Assembly: GCA_003725585.1 (NCBI GenBank) | Contig: RJMB01000006.1 | Span: 1-64,000 of the forward strand | From: Halostreptopolyspora alba | GTDB lineage: Bacteria > Actinomycetota > Actinomycetes > Streptosporangiales > Streptosporangiaceae | Reading direction: 5' to 3' | DNA length: 64,000 nucleotides | In this document: positions 8,501 to 16,526 of the stretch, piece after piece | Layout: each line of letters starts with the position of its first letter | How positions within the stretch are numbered: position 1 is the first letter of the stretch | Notes under the pieces: generated by a model | Seen by the model: only the letters and a program-made list of their open reading frames with translations | Databases searched by the model: none | What the model was told of the DNA's origin: nothing | Position numbers and translations under genes: made by a program

Positions 8501-8631
8501 GGAACGGTCGCGAGACTAACCGGGGCCGGCAGACCACGCGCGGTGCCGGCCACCCACCGTCGGCGGGATCCTGGCCGCCGGGGGTCTCCGTACCCGGCGT
8601 TCCGGTGTCCCGGCCGTGGCTCATCTCCTCG

Positions 8632-10143
8632 TCAGTCCTGGTCCTTGCGGACCTCGGTGCCATTGCGGGTGCGCCGGCGGCGCCGGCGACGCACGGGCTT
8701 GTCCCCGCCCTGGTCACGCACGGTGCTCGTGGAGTCGGCGGGCTTCTCCGCGCTGGCGGTGTCGGACTTGCGGCCCCCTCGAGTGCGACGGCGGTTGCCG
8801 CGGCGGCGCCCGCCACCCTCGGAGCTCTCCTTGCGCTGCTGGCCGGTGTCGCCGATGTCCTCGACCTGCTCGGCCTCCAGCCCGGCGCGCTTGCGGCGCT
8901 CCTTGGCCAGTGTCCCCTTGGTGCCCGAGGGGATCCCCAACGCCTCGAAGAAGTGCGCGGAGGTCGAGTACGTTTCCGGCGGGTCGGCGTAGGGGAGGTC
9001 GAGCGCGGTGTTGATGAGCTTCCAGCGCGCCACCTCCTGCCACTCGACGAAGGTTACGGCGGTGCCCGACCGTCCGGCGCGTCCGGTGCGCCCGATGCGG
9101 TGCGTGTAGGTCTTCCCGTCCTCGGGACACTCGTAGTTGACGACGTGGGTGACATCGTCAACGTCGAGCCCGCGCGCTGCGACGTCGGTGGCGACGAGGA
9201 CGTCGATCTTGCCGTTGCGGAAGGCGCGCAGCGCACGCTCCCGCTGGCTCTGCCCGAGGTCGCCGTGGACCGCCGCGGCGGCGAAGCCGCGTCTCTTGAG
9301 CTCGGTGGCGACCTGGTCGCAGGCCCGTTTCGTCTGGCAGAACACCATGGTCAGCCCGCGACCCTCGGCCTGGAGCAGCCGTGCCAGCATCTCCGGCCGG
9401 TCCAGACCGTGGGTCCGGAACACGTGCTGGTAGATGTGGCTTATCCGGCTCTCGTTGACGTCATCGTCGTCACCCGCCGTGACGTGGGTGGGCCGGTGCA
9501 GGTACCTGCGCGACAGTGACACGATCTCGCTCGGCATGGTGGCCGAGAAGAGCATCCCCTGACGCTTGTCGGGAAGCAGGTTCAGGATGCGCTCGATGTC
9601 GGGCAGGAAACCGAGGTCGAGCATCTTGTCGGCCTCGTCGAGCACGATGGAGCTCACGCCGGTGAGGTCCAGGTGTCGTTGTTTTTGTAGATCGAGCAGG
9701 CGGCCGGGGGTGCCGACGACGATGTCGACCCCCTTCCGTAGCCCCTCGATCTGCGGCTCGTAGGCCCGGCCGCCGTACACCGTGAGAATCCGGCTGCCGA
9801 TGCGCTTGCCGGCCGTCGAGAGGTCGGCCGCCACCTGGATGGCCAACTCTCGTGTGGGAACCACGACGAGCGCGCGGGGACGCGTGGCCTCGCCGGGGTT
9901 CGCCTGCGCGCTCTGCAGCAGCGGGAGACCGAAGGCGAAGGTCTTCCCGGTGCCGGTGCGGGCCTGGCCGATGATGTCGGTGCCGTTCAGTGCGAGCGGC
10001 AGGGCCAGGGACTGGATGGGGAAGGGGTCGACGATCCCCTCCGCTTCGAGGGCGTCCGCGATCTCGGAATCAACGCCGAGGTCGCGGAATGTCTCTCGGG
10101 TTTGGTTGGTCGTGTCTGTGCTTGTCAGGGCTGTTGCCTCCAT
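8632..10143 (-). CDS. DEAD-box ATP-dependent RNA helicase
   Basis: This DEAD-box RNA helicase (503 aa) remodels RNA or ribonucleoprotein and acts in ribosome assembly or mRNA decay in related species. All motifs are present in order: Q-motif (FPIQ), I (ARTGTGKT), Ia (PTRELAIQ), GTPGR, II (DEAD), III (SAT), TDVAARGLD, and VI (HRIGRTGR). The last ~100 residues are a basic, low-complexity tail (GNRRRTRGGRK, RRRRRRRTR) of the kind that tethers helicases to RNA. The 740 bp upstream without a gene suggests a long 5' leader, common for this class. It is divergent from the ferritin-like gene, an arrangement also found in mycobacteria (from memory). Confidence 0.95.
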   Translation of the reverse strand: MEATALTSTDTTNQTRETFRDLGVDSEIADALEAEGIVDPFPIQSLALPLALNGTDIIGQARTGTGKTFAFGLPLLQSAQANPGEATRPRALVVVPTRELAIQVAADLSTAGKRIGSRILTVYGGRAYEPQIEGLRKGVDIVVGTPGRLLDLQKQRHLDLTGVSSIVLDEADKMLDLGFLPDIERILNLLPDKRQGMLFSATMPSEIVSLSRRYLHRPTHVTAGDDDDVNESRISHIYQHVFRTHGLDRPEMLARLLQAEGRGLTMVFCQTKRACDQVATELKRRGFAAAAVHGDLGQSQRERALRAFRNGKIDVLVATDVAARGLDVDDVTHVVNYECPEDGKTYTHRIGRTGRAGRSGTAVTFVEWQEVARWKLINTALDLPYADPPETYSTSAHFFEALGIPSGTKGTLAKERRKRAGLEAEQVEDIGDTGQQRKESSEGGGRRRGNRRRTRGGRKSDTASAEKPADSTSTVRDQGGDKPVRRRRRRRTRNGTEVRKDQD

Positions 10144-10884
10144 CTGGATAGGCCGCGTGTGGTGTCGCGGCCGCAGGTCCTCTCGTGGGTGGGCTCCGGG
10201 AGCGCCGGGCGTGCCCCGCGGCGGGGCGGCCGCCCACCCATCTCGCTCGTGCCGGCGGAACGTGTCAAGTGTGGCCCGTGGGCCGGCGCGTTGTGGAGCG
10301 CGCCGCGGTCCGCCACATTGGCGACATCGGTCACGAACTCGTGACCAGGGCCTTGGGGCGCTGGTCGAGACCTTCGTGCTCGAGCCGTGCGTGAACCCGT
10401 GCTCGCGCCAGTGTCGGCGAATGCCCGCGCGCTCACGTTCCTCGCTCCCTGCGCCGCCGGTGATTCTCTCGAGTGCGGCACCGGCGGCCTACGTCGCTGT
10501 TCGTTCCGCGGAGCTCACGCCGGTGAATTCTCTTGTCAAGCCCACCAGGCCGGCGTACCCACCGGGTGCGCTCGCGTCGCCTGGACGGGAACGTGGGAAT
10601 CCTCACGTGGCCCCCAATGCGCCTACTGCCGTGTGGACCCGCATGGCGGGGCCGGGGTTTGGAGCCCCGAGATCGTCGAAAGCCGACGCGCGAAGGGGGC
10701 TTTCGCGCGAACGGCCGGTCACGTGCCGGCCACGGGGAAAGTGTATCCTGTGGCTCCGCCGCTGGATACGGCGTCCGCCCCACAGATCTCGCGCACTTGG
10801 CGCTCCGTGCTTCTCCCACGTGCGACAACGTCAGATTCCGGCCGATTAGTCCACGGTGCGGCTCGGCAACGCTAGCCTTGCACC
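10144..10884. promoter_or_regulatory. Gene-free region: helicase 5' leader and ferritin-like gene promoter
   Basis: I see no believable ORF in these 741 bases. A strong hairpin stands out: GCCGCCGGTG (10453-10462) with CACCGGCGGC (10479-10488), loop 16 nt, about 310 bases upstream of the helicase start. A perfect minus-strand TTGACA lies at 10263-10268, but with no good -10. At the right end TAGCCT (10873-10878) lies six bases before the ferritin-like ATG, which would give a leaderless transcript. Confidence 0.45.
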
Positions 10885-11595
10885 ATGATGTACGGCTCCG
10901 CTGACTCCGCGCCCGGATCCCCGGGCCCCTCGGCCGGCCCCTCCACCGCGGTGATCGACCTGCTCGGACTGCTGGCCTACGCGGAACTCGTCGCGTTCTT
11001 CCGGCTGTCCGACGACGCCGAGCTCGCCCCGACCCTTGGGGCGAAGGGAGAGCTCGCCGGGTTGGCGGCCACCGAGTACACGCACTACGCACGGGTACGT
11101 GACCGTCTCGTGGAACTCGGGGCGGACCCTGAAGAGGCCATGACCCCCTTCACTGGGCCGTTGGACGCCTGGCACGACCGCACCAAGCCGGAGACCTGGC
11201 TGGAGAGCCTGGTCAAGGCGTATGTTGGCGATGGGTTGGCGGGAGACTTCTACCGGGAGATCGCCGAGAGCGCCGACGAGGACACCCGCGCGTTGGCGCG
11301 GACCGTGCTCTCCGAGAGCGGGCGTGAGTTCATCGCGGCACAGGTTCGCGACGCGGTCGAGAACGATCCCCCGTTGGCCGGCCGGCTCTCGCTGTGGGCC
11401 CGACGGCTGGTGGGTGAGGCGTTGAGCCAGGCCCAAATCGTCGCGACGAGCCGGGTGGAACTCGCGGCGTTACTGGTGTCCGGTGAGGGCGAGGACGAGG
11501 CGGGATCGGGCGACCTCGCCTCGGTCAGCCGGATGTTCGCCAAGCTGACCGATGCGCACAACGCGCGACTGGAGGCCATGGGGCTGAACGGTTGA
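10885..11595 (+). CDS. Ferritin-like fold protein
   Basis: This 236 aa protein belongs to the actinobacterial ferritin-like family related to MiaE-type di-iron proteins (Rv3210c-like). Helical segments contain AYAELVAFFRLSDDAELA, ATEYTHYARVRDRLVELG and YVGDGLAGDFYREIAE, whose Glu and His residues could be di-iron ligands. The product could be a tRNA-modifying hydroxylase or a ferritin-like protein of unknown role; sequence alone does not decide. The ATG at 10885 is six bases after a TAGCCT -10 hexamer, supporting leaderless expression from this start (a second Met follows immediately). It is divergent from the DEAD-box helicase. Confidence 0.8.
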   Translation: MMYGSADSAPGSPGPSAGPSTAVIDLLGLLAYAELVAFFRLSDDAELAPTLGAKGELAGLAATEYTHYARVRDRLVELGADPEEAMTPFTGPLDAWHDRTKPETWLESLVKAYVGDGLAGDFYREIAESADEDTRALARTVLSESGREFIAAQVRDAVENDPPLAGRLSLWARRLVGEALSQAQIVATSRVELAALLVSGEGEDEAGSGDLASVSRMFAKLTDAHNARLEAMGLNG

Positions 11596-11717
11596 GGTCC
11601 GTCGCGGCCGCGATCCGCCGGTTCGTGCCGGGGCACGCGGGGAACCCGGGCGTGAGTCGGCGACGTCTCCACGGCGAAGTGCCCCTTCCCCCCGCGTTAC
11701 GGAGTTTTGGTGTAAAT

Positions 11718-11746
11718 TTGATGAATTCGTTGCTTATCCATATATA
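11718..11746 (+). promoter_or_regulatory. Housekeeping-type promoter for the DUF6401-like gene
   Basis: TTGATG (11718-11723), a 17-base spacer and TATATA (11741-11746) lie in a conspicuously AT-rich patch, 50 bp upstream of the next ATG. The fit to the vegetative sigma-70 consensus is good. Confidence 0.65.
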
Positions 11747-11795
11747 GTGTGCTTCGTCCTCATCCGTAACTTCCTGTCCGAGGTATGTATCAATC

Positions 11796-12107
11796 ATGCG
11801 CAATGGGTTCTTCGCTGACTGCCCGCTGACGCGACTCTCCCGTGACTTCGATCTCTTCGCGTCGGAGAGCGTCTCGGCGGACCCCGCGCTGACGGCCGAG
11901 CTCGACCAGCACGCCGCCGCGGTTCGCGACTCGATCCTGGCTGACCGCGTCGAGGTCACCCGCCGCAGTCTCGTGCACTATCTGCAAGGATTCATCGACG
12001 GCTGCCGTGAGCGGGGCTGGGACTCGAGTTCGGTCGAGTACGACTGGGAGACCCTTCGGGTGCTCGCCATATGCCGGATGGCCAAGGAGTACGGTTTCGT
12101 CCGCTAG
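11796..12107 (+). CDS. Small conserved protein (DUF6401-like)
   Basis: This 103 aa cytosolic protein looks like the actinobacterial DUF6401 family, judged from the core LDQHAAAVRDSILAD...SLVHYLQGFIDGCRERGWD...YDWETLRVLAICRMAKEYGF. The family is annotated in some genomes as associated with natural-product biosynthesis, but no biosynthetic genes are nearby and its biochemical role is unknown to me. It has no membrane segment or signal peptide. A strong AT-rich promoter with a 17-base spacer precedes it, and GAGG lies about 11 nt upstream of the ATG. Family assignment is from memory and moderate. Confidence 0.7.
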   Translation: MRNGFFADCPLTRLSRDFDLFASESVSADPALTAELDQHAAAVRDSILADRVEVTRRSLVHYLQGFIDGCRERGWDSSSVEYDWETLRVLAICRMAKEYGFVR

Positions 12108-12353
12108 ATTGGTCGCGTTCCCGCGAGGATCGACCGACCGGGACGCGCGTGGCCGAATCCACCCTCGTGCTCCCTGCTGGCCTACGCTTGGTCCCCATCC
12201 AGGGGTGTCGCTCATCCGCCACGTCACGCAACGCGGACGGATCGGGGCTCCCTGGCCCAGCGAACGACCAAGCGGTCCGGACCATTGGTCCGTTCCCGGG
12301 GAACTATCCCCGTGACCCCGGACGCGGCCGGCGCCGCGAGAGAGGAAGAGCGC

Positions 12354-12599
12354 ATGAGGAGCGGCCGGCATGGGGCGGCGCGCCCACCGATCGGCGTCCT
12401 GATCCACAAGGAGCGCATGGACTTTCTCCTGCTCGGCCTGATCGTCGCGGTCGCCGTGGGGGTCATGGCGCTGAGCGAGTGGACGACGCCGGCCTTTTGG
12501 CTCGCGGCCGTCTCGGTCCTGGCGGGCCCGGTCCTCATGGTGCGACGGATCGGTCGGCTCGCGCGTGACGAGATCCTCCGCGACAACGAACGTCTTTAG
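12354..12599 (+). CDS. Small two-helix membrane protein, hypothetical
   Basis: This 81 aa hypothetical protein has two likely membrane helices (MDFLLLGLIVAVAVGVMAL and FWLAAVSVLAGPVLMV) joined by a short turn. A basic N-terminal segment of ~20 residues precedes them and a charged C-terminus (RRIGRLARDEILRDNERL) follows. ATG 12354 is chosen because GAGAGGAAGAG lies just upstream; the ATG at 12417 directly before the first helix is an alternative. I do not recognise a family. It is convergent with the MscS-like gene. Confidence 0.55.
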   Translation: MRSGRHGAARPPIGVLIHKERMDFLLLGLIVAVAVGVMALSEWTTPAFWLAAVSVLAGPVLMVRRIGRLARDEILRDNERL

Positions 12600-12689
12600 C
12601 TCACACGTCGGCGGCGCGTCCCGGCCACGAAGAGGGACGGGGCCGGCTGACCCCGTCCGTGTCCGTGCGCGCGCCAGGGTGAGGGTCGG

Positions 12690-13442
12690 TCACTGCTCCT
12701 GTTGGGCGCGTTCCTCCTGTCGAGGCGTGGTCTGCCGCGTCGCGTCGGCGCGGCCCGCCTGGTAGCTCTCGTCCTCGCGTAGCGCACCGGTCTCCCGCTC
12801 GGCCATGTCGAGCCACCGGGACCAGCGCTGCTGCATCGGGCGCACCATCCCGCCACCGACGCCGACGACCAGAATCCCGCCGACGGTCGCCAGAACCGCG
12901 ATGAGTACCGGCTGCGTCACGGTCGTGGCGACACCGATCTGGTTCAGCGCTGCGATCACACCGAGCGCCATGATGAAGATGCCGGAGAGGTTCGCCAGGA
13001 AACGCCCATAGCTGAGCCCGCCGAGCGCCCCGGAGACGAGATCGCGCGCCGCCTTCGCGATCACACCGGCCACCACGACGATGGCGATCGCGACGATCGC
13101 GTTCGGAATCCAGGCGACGATGCCGTTGATGAGCTGCGTGATCGGGTTGTTGGGTCCGAACACGCTGAACGCGAGCTGCAGCACGATCAACACACCGGCG
13201 TAGTAGATGATCTTCCCGGAGAGCGTGCTCGCGCTGTAGTTGCTGCGCCGGAAGTACTCGCCGACACCGCTGCGGTCAAGGGTGCTGTCCAGCCCCACGC
13301 GGGCGAGGCCCTTGGTGACCAGTCGGCCGATGAGCTTGGCGAGCAACCAACCCAAGATAAGGATGGCCAGAAAAGCCGCGAGGCGCGGAACGAAGGACAC
13401 TATGGAGGTCCACGCCTCCGTCAGTCCCTGCTCGATATTCAT
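12690..13442 (-). CDS. Mechanosensitive ion channel-like membrane protein (conserved TM helix, CmpX type)
   Basis: This 250 aa membrane protein matches the 'conserved TM helix' small-conductance mechanosensitive channel relatives (CmpX type). Three to five helices are visible: LAAFLAILILGWLLAKLIG, IIYYAGVLIVLQLAFSVF, AIVAIAIVVVAGVIAKA, GIFIMALGVIAALNQI and PVLIAVLATVGGILVVGVGGG. Gly/Ala-rich spacing resembles MscS TM3. It lacks the large cytoplasmic cage of true MscS. ATG 13442 is chosen because AGGAAGG lies ~6 nt upstream. The hydrophilic C-terminus is Arg/Glu/Gln-rich. A role in osmotic or envelope stress is inferred. Confidence 0.82.
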   Translation of the reverse strand: MNIEQGLTEAWTSIVSFVPRLAAFLAILILGWLLAKLIGRLVTKGLARVGLDSTLDRSGVGEYFRRSNYSASTLSGKIIYYAGVLIVLQLAFSVFGPNNPITQLINGIVAWIPNAIVAIAIVVVAGVIAKAARDLVSGALGGLSYGRFLANLSGIFIMALGVIAALNQIGVATTVTQPVLIAVLATVGGILVVGVGGGMVRPMQQRWSRWLDMAERETGALREDESYQAGRADATRQTTPRQEERAQQEQ

Positions 13443-13630
13443 GGACGCTTCCTTCCTCTGAAGGCGCTCCGCCGCCGGACCAGGCCCATGTCCCCCGGCG
13501 AAACCGAGCGATTGGTTCTCACCCCGCCGATTACCCGTTATTGGGCAACCCAAATCTCGGGAAGTAGCGTCTGACTACGGATCGTCAACCCCATTGGACA
13601 TACGTATCCATCCCCGGCACGGGAACCCCG

Positions 13631-14196
13631 GCCGCACCGGTGTTTTCTGGGCTCGCTGGTGCTCGCCGGGCTCGGGTGCCTGGGGGCCGGGAACCTTCGG
13701 CCCCTGCGGTGAGGTCGCTCGTGTTTGTTTGGGCTCGCTTCGCTCGCCGGGCTCGGGTGCCTGGGTGCCGGGGATCTTCGGGTCCTGCGGTGGGGTCGCT
13801 CGTGTTTGTTGGGGCTCGCTGGCGCTCGCCTGCTCGGGTGCCCGGGAAGCCGGGGATCTTCGGGTCCTGCGGCGCTGGTCGCTCGTTCCTCGCTCCCGCG
13901 CCTACGGGCCCTGCAGAACCCCGGCGGCACCCGAGCCACTCGCTCCCGCGCCTACGGGCCCTGCAGAACCCCGGCGGCACCCGAGCCACTCGCTCCGGCG
14001 CCTACGGACCCTGCGGAACCCCGGCGGCACCGGTGTTTTCTGGGCTCGCTGGCGCTCGCCTGCTCGGGTGCCTGGGAGCCGGGAACCTTCGGCCCCTGCG
14101 GTGAGGTCGCTCGTTCCTCGCTCTCTCACCTTCGGGTCCTCCAGAACCCCGGCGGCACCCGAGCGGCTGCTCAGTCACTCGGTCCGAAAACAGGCC
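13631..14196 (+). repeat. Compound array of the dispersed intergenic repeat
   Basis: This ~560 bp array begins with three consecutive direct units marked by GGGCTCGCT at 13649, 13731 and 13812 (82 and 81 bp apart). A fourth unit starts at 14042 and a 50 bp tandem block separates them. Left halves carry GCTCGGGTGCC; right halves carry GGCACCCGAGC, so complete copies are palindromic. The last copy ends with GAAAACAGG directly before the tetR stop. All six frames are open over long stretches because of base composition, but none looks coding. Confidence 0.85.
13891..14030 (+). repeat. 50 bp tandem repeat within the array
   Basis: 13891-13940 and 13941-13990 are identical 50 bp units. A third unit (13991-14030) is truncated at 40 bp with three mismatches. 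Each unit contains the CCCCGG and GGCACCCGAG right-arm motifs of the wider repeat family. Confidence 0.9.
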
Positions 14197-14841
14197 CTAG
14201 CTCCGGGTGAGGTCCCAGCCACTGATTCCACGCCATGCCAGGCGCGCGACGAGAAGCTCGGCCGCCTCCTTGGGGATCGCTCCCTGTGTGCTGAGCCAGT
14301 GGCGCGCGCTGGTTTCCGCCATGCCGACGAGAGCGACGCTCAGTAGCTGCGCCTCCTCGTCGGAGATACTGGTGTCCTGGCGGATGACCTTGCCGATGAG
14401 TTCGGCACAGCGCTGTTGGGTCTCCTCGGTCTTCTCCCGCACAGCGGGCAGGTTGCGCAGGTCCGATTCGAATACGAGCCGGAACGCCTCGCCTTCGCCG
14501 GCCACGAAGTCGAAGTACGCCTGGAAACTGGCGGTGACCCGTTGCCGGTTGTCGGTCGTGCTCTCGAGCGCCTCGCGCTGTTTCTCGACCAGAGCCTCGG
14601 AATGCTGCTCCAGCAGAGCGAGATAAAGCTCCAGCTTGCCCGGGAAGTGCTGGTAGAGCACCGGCTTGCTGACCCCCGCGCGCTCGGCGATCTCGTCCAT
14701 CGCCGCGGCGTGGTAGCCGCGCGCGACGAACACCTCCTGCGCCGCGGCCAGCAGTTGGCGCCGTCGTGCGAGCCGGGGCAACCGGGTCCCGCGCGGGCGG
14801 GCGTCTGAAGGAGCTGTCACACCCACACCCTCCGAACTCAT
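14197..14841 (-). CDS. TetR-family transcriptional regulator
   Basis: This 214 aa TetR/AcrR-type repressor has an N-terminal helix-turn-helix domain at residues ~25-72 (RRQLLAAAQEVFVARGYHAAAMDEIAERAGVSKPVLYQHFPGK, split here by its two HTH helices). A helical ligand-binding and dimerisation domain follows. The neighbourhood resembles that of Rv3208 in M. tuberculosis. The target and ligand are unknown. Its 3' end abuts the repeat array, whose last element could terminate transcription. The ATG at 14841 has an Arg/Pro-rich leader of ~20 residues before the HTH, typical for the family. Confidence 0.92.
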   Translation of the reverse strand: MSSEGVGVTAPSDARPRGTRLPRLARRRQLLAAAQEVFVARGYHAAAMDEIAERAGVSKPVLYQHFPGKLELYLALLEQHSEALVEKQREALESTTDNRQRVTASFQAYFDFVAGEGEAFRLVFESDLRNLPAVREKTEETQQRCAELIGKVIRQDTSISDEEAQLLSVALVGMAETSARHWLSTQGAIPKEAAELLVARLAWRGISGWDLTRS

Positions 14842-15037
14842 CGCGGCGCGAACGGGGCGCCACGCTCGATCACGTGTGCTCTAACACCGTGTCACCGGGC
14901 CGACGTGCGCGATCCACGTTCCGGTGCAGTACCCCACCATCCTACTCGGACGTAGGTTAGGCGCCGCCAGGATCCGCGAGAAACGCTCGCCAGCGTGGTG
15001 ACCAGCAGCGCCGTGGCGGTGCGTCACTGGACGGTCC

Positions 15038-15256
15038 TCAGCGATAGTCGTCCTCGTCCAGTTCAACCTCCCGGAGCTGCTCCATCGCGTCGGCCTCGGA
15101 CGCCTCAACCTCGGCGCTGGAGTACCCGCTGCTCTTCCAGTCGGACTCCGGATCGGTGAGTTCCGCGCGCTGTTCCGCGAAGTCGGCCTCGGCGGACTCC
15201 AACGCGGACTCCTCCTCTTCCTCGGCTGCTTCGCCCTGTCGTGGGTGGGATGTCAC
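15038..15256 (-). CDS. Small acidic protein, hypothetical
   Basis: This 72 aa, very acidic protein contains a run of five Glu near residues 12-16 and ends in LDEDDYR. GTG 15256 is chosen because GGGGAGG lies five bases upstream; the longer ORF to 15541 overlaps the divergent hydrolase gene and its promoter. There is no membrane segment or recognisable domain. It may be disordered. It lies upstream of tetR on the same strand, but 196 bp apart. I do not recognise a family. Confidence 0.5.
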   Translation of the reverse strand: MTSHPRQGEAAEEEEESALESAEADFAEQRAELTDPESDWKSSGYSSAEVEASEADAMEQLREVELDEDDYR

Positions 15257-15434
15257 GAAAGCCTCCCCAAAGTCGACCGGATTCACCTCCAACGCTATCG
15301 GTCCTGCTCGAGAGTGGGCCGGTCTCCTGGGCCCCGGCCGGCCGTGAGCGGAGCCACCATGCCGCGGGTTGGGGGCGCGTGCTCTCCGGAGGACCAAATA
15401 GAGTGCACGACAACACGAACCGGACGGAGGGCCG

Positions 15435-16340
15435 ATGGGGGAACCGATCTCGTTGTGGCCGGGTGAGTTCCGCGAACCCGGCGGCCGGCGGATCTTCGTC
15501 CGCCAGGACCACTCCGGCGCGGCCGCCAGCGGCGCACGCACCCTCTACCTGCACGGACTGGCGGGGTCCGCCGGCAACTGGACCGACTTGATGGGAGCGC
15601 TGTCACCCGAGCTCGCCGGCGAGGCACCCGACTTTCCCGGGTTCGGCAAGTCGCCCCCGCCGCCCGAGGGCGAGTACGGCGTCGACGCCCAGGCCGCGTG
15701 CGTCGTCGACCTGATTCGCGACGGCGCGTCGCCGGTTCACCTCGTTGGCAACTCCATGGGGGCGACCACTGCGGTGCGCGTGGCCGCCGAGCACCCGGAG
15801 CTGGTGCGTACTCTCTCCCTCATCTCGCCCGCGCTGCCGGACCTGTGGCCGCGGCGCATCCCGTACCAGATGACCGGGGCGCTGATCCCCGTGGTCGGGC
15901 CCGCTGTGTACAGCCGGATCCAGCGTCGTCCCGCCGAGGTCCGGGTGCAGGGGATGCTCGACGCCACGTTCTACGACCCCTCCTCCGCGTCCGCCGATCG
16001 TGTGCTCGACGCGCTGGAGGCCGAACGTGAGCGCGACCGGCATGAGTACGGGAACACGGCCGTGCTGGAGTCGCTGCGCGGGCTCGTGACCGAGTACGTG
16101 CGGTTCGGTCGCCGCTCACTGTGGCGACAGGCCGCCGAGGTCAGCTGCCCCACCCTGCTCGTGTACGCCGGACACGACAAGTTCGTGAACCCGCGCCTGG
16201 CGCGGCGGGCCGCGCGGACCTTCCCGAACAACCGCCTGGTGCTGCTGACGGAGGCCGGACACTTCCCCATGATGGAGACACCGGAGCGAGTCGCGCGCGA
16301 GCTGCGCGCGTTCCTCCGCGTGGCGGCCCCCAGCCGGTAG
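15435..16340 (+). CDS. Alpha/beta-fold hydrolase (lipase/esterase-like)
   Basis: This 301 aa alpha/beta hydrolase has the oxyanion segment LYLHGLAGSAGNW and the nucleophile elbow GNSMGA near residue 112. A late YAGHDKFVNPRLA holds the probable Asp and GHFPMMETPE the catalytic His. A cap domain lies between ~140 and 225. It is close to MoeZ as the LipV-type gene is in mycobacteria, but the order differs. The substrate is unknown; esters or lipids are likely. The ATG lies at 15435, 178 bp from the divergent small acidic gene. Confidence 0.88.
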   Translation: MGEPISLWPGEFREPGGRRIFVRQDHSGAAASGARTLYLHGLAGSAGNWTDLMGALSPELAGEAPDFPGFGKSPPPPEGEYGVDAQAACVVDLIRDGASPVHLVGNSMGATTAVRVAAEHPELVRTLSLISPALPDLWPRRIPYQMTGALIPVVGPAVYSRIQRRPAEVRVQGMLDATFYDPSSASADRVLDALEAERERDRHEYGNTAVLESLRGLVTEYVRFGRRSLWRQAAEVSCPTLLVYAGHDKFVNPRLARRAARTFPNNRLVLLTEAGHFPMMETPERVARELRAFLRVAAPSR

Positions 16341-16404
16341 GCCGCTCGACGCCGCGCGTGCCGGGCGCCACACGGATTCTCCGCCCGGTTCGCGGTCCGG
16401 TATG

Positions 16405-16431
16405 GGAATGCCAAACCCCACCTCGTAGGTT
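16405..16431 (+). promoter_or_regulatory. Predicted SigR promoter of moeZ (GGAAT-N19-GTT)
   Basis: GGAAT (16405-16409, preceded by G) is followed after 19 bases by GTT (16429-16431). The Streptomyces SigR consensus is GGAAT-N18/19-GTT and, as I recall, moeB/moeZ is a known SigR target there. It is 96 bp upstream of the moeZ start. Confidence 0.65.
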
Positions 16432-16526
16432 GGGTATCAGTGGAAGCTCGTCACGGACCCGAACGCGCCGGCGTCGAAGGCGCCTCCCTCAAGGGGACGT
16501 GACGCCATCGAGGAAGAGGAGTTGCT

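Noticed and set aside
10125-10481. 118-codon ORF upstream of the DEAD-box helicase
   Set aside because: No homology or ribosome binding site; it runs into the helicase 5' end and a hairpin, and its composition is typical of a chance frame.
13631-14196. Possible CRISPR array
   Set aside because: Units are 50 or ~82 bp with no unique spacers, are palindromic, and there are no cas genes in the window.
13538-14346. ORFs through the repeat array that give repetitive proteins
   Set aside because: They are translations of the DNA repeats in several frames, with no constant frame between copies and no ribosome binding site.
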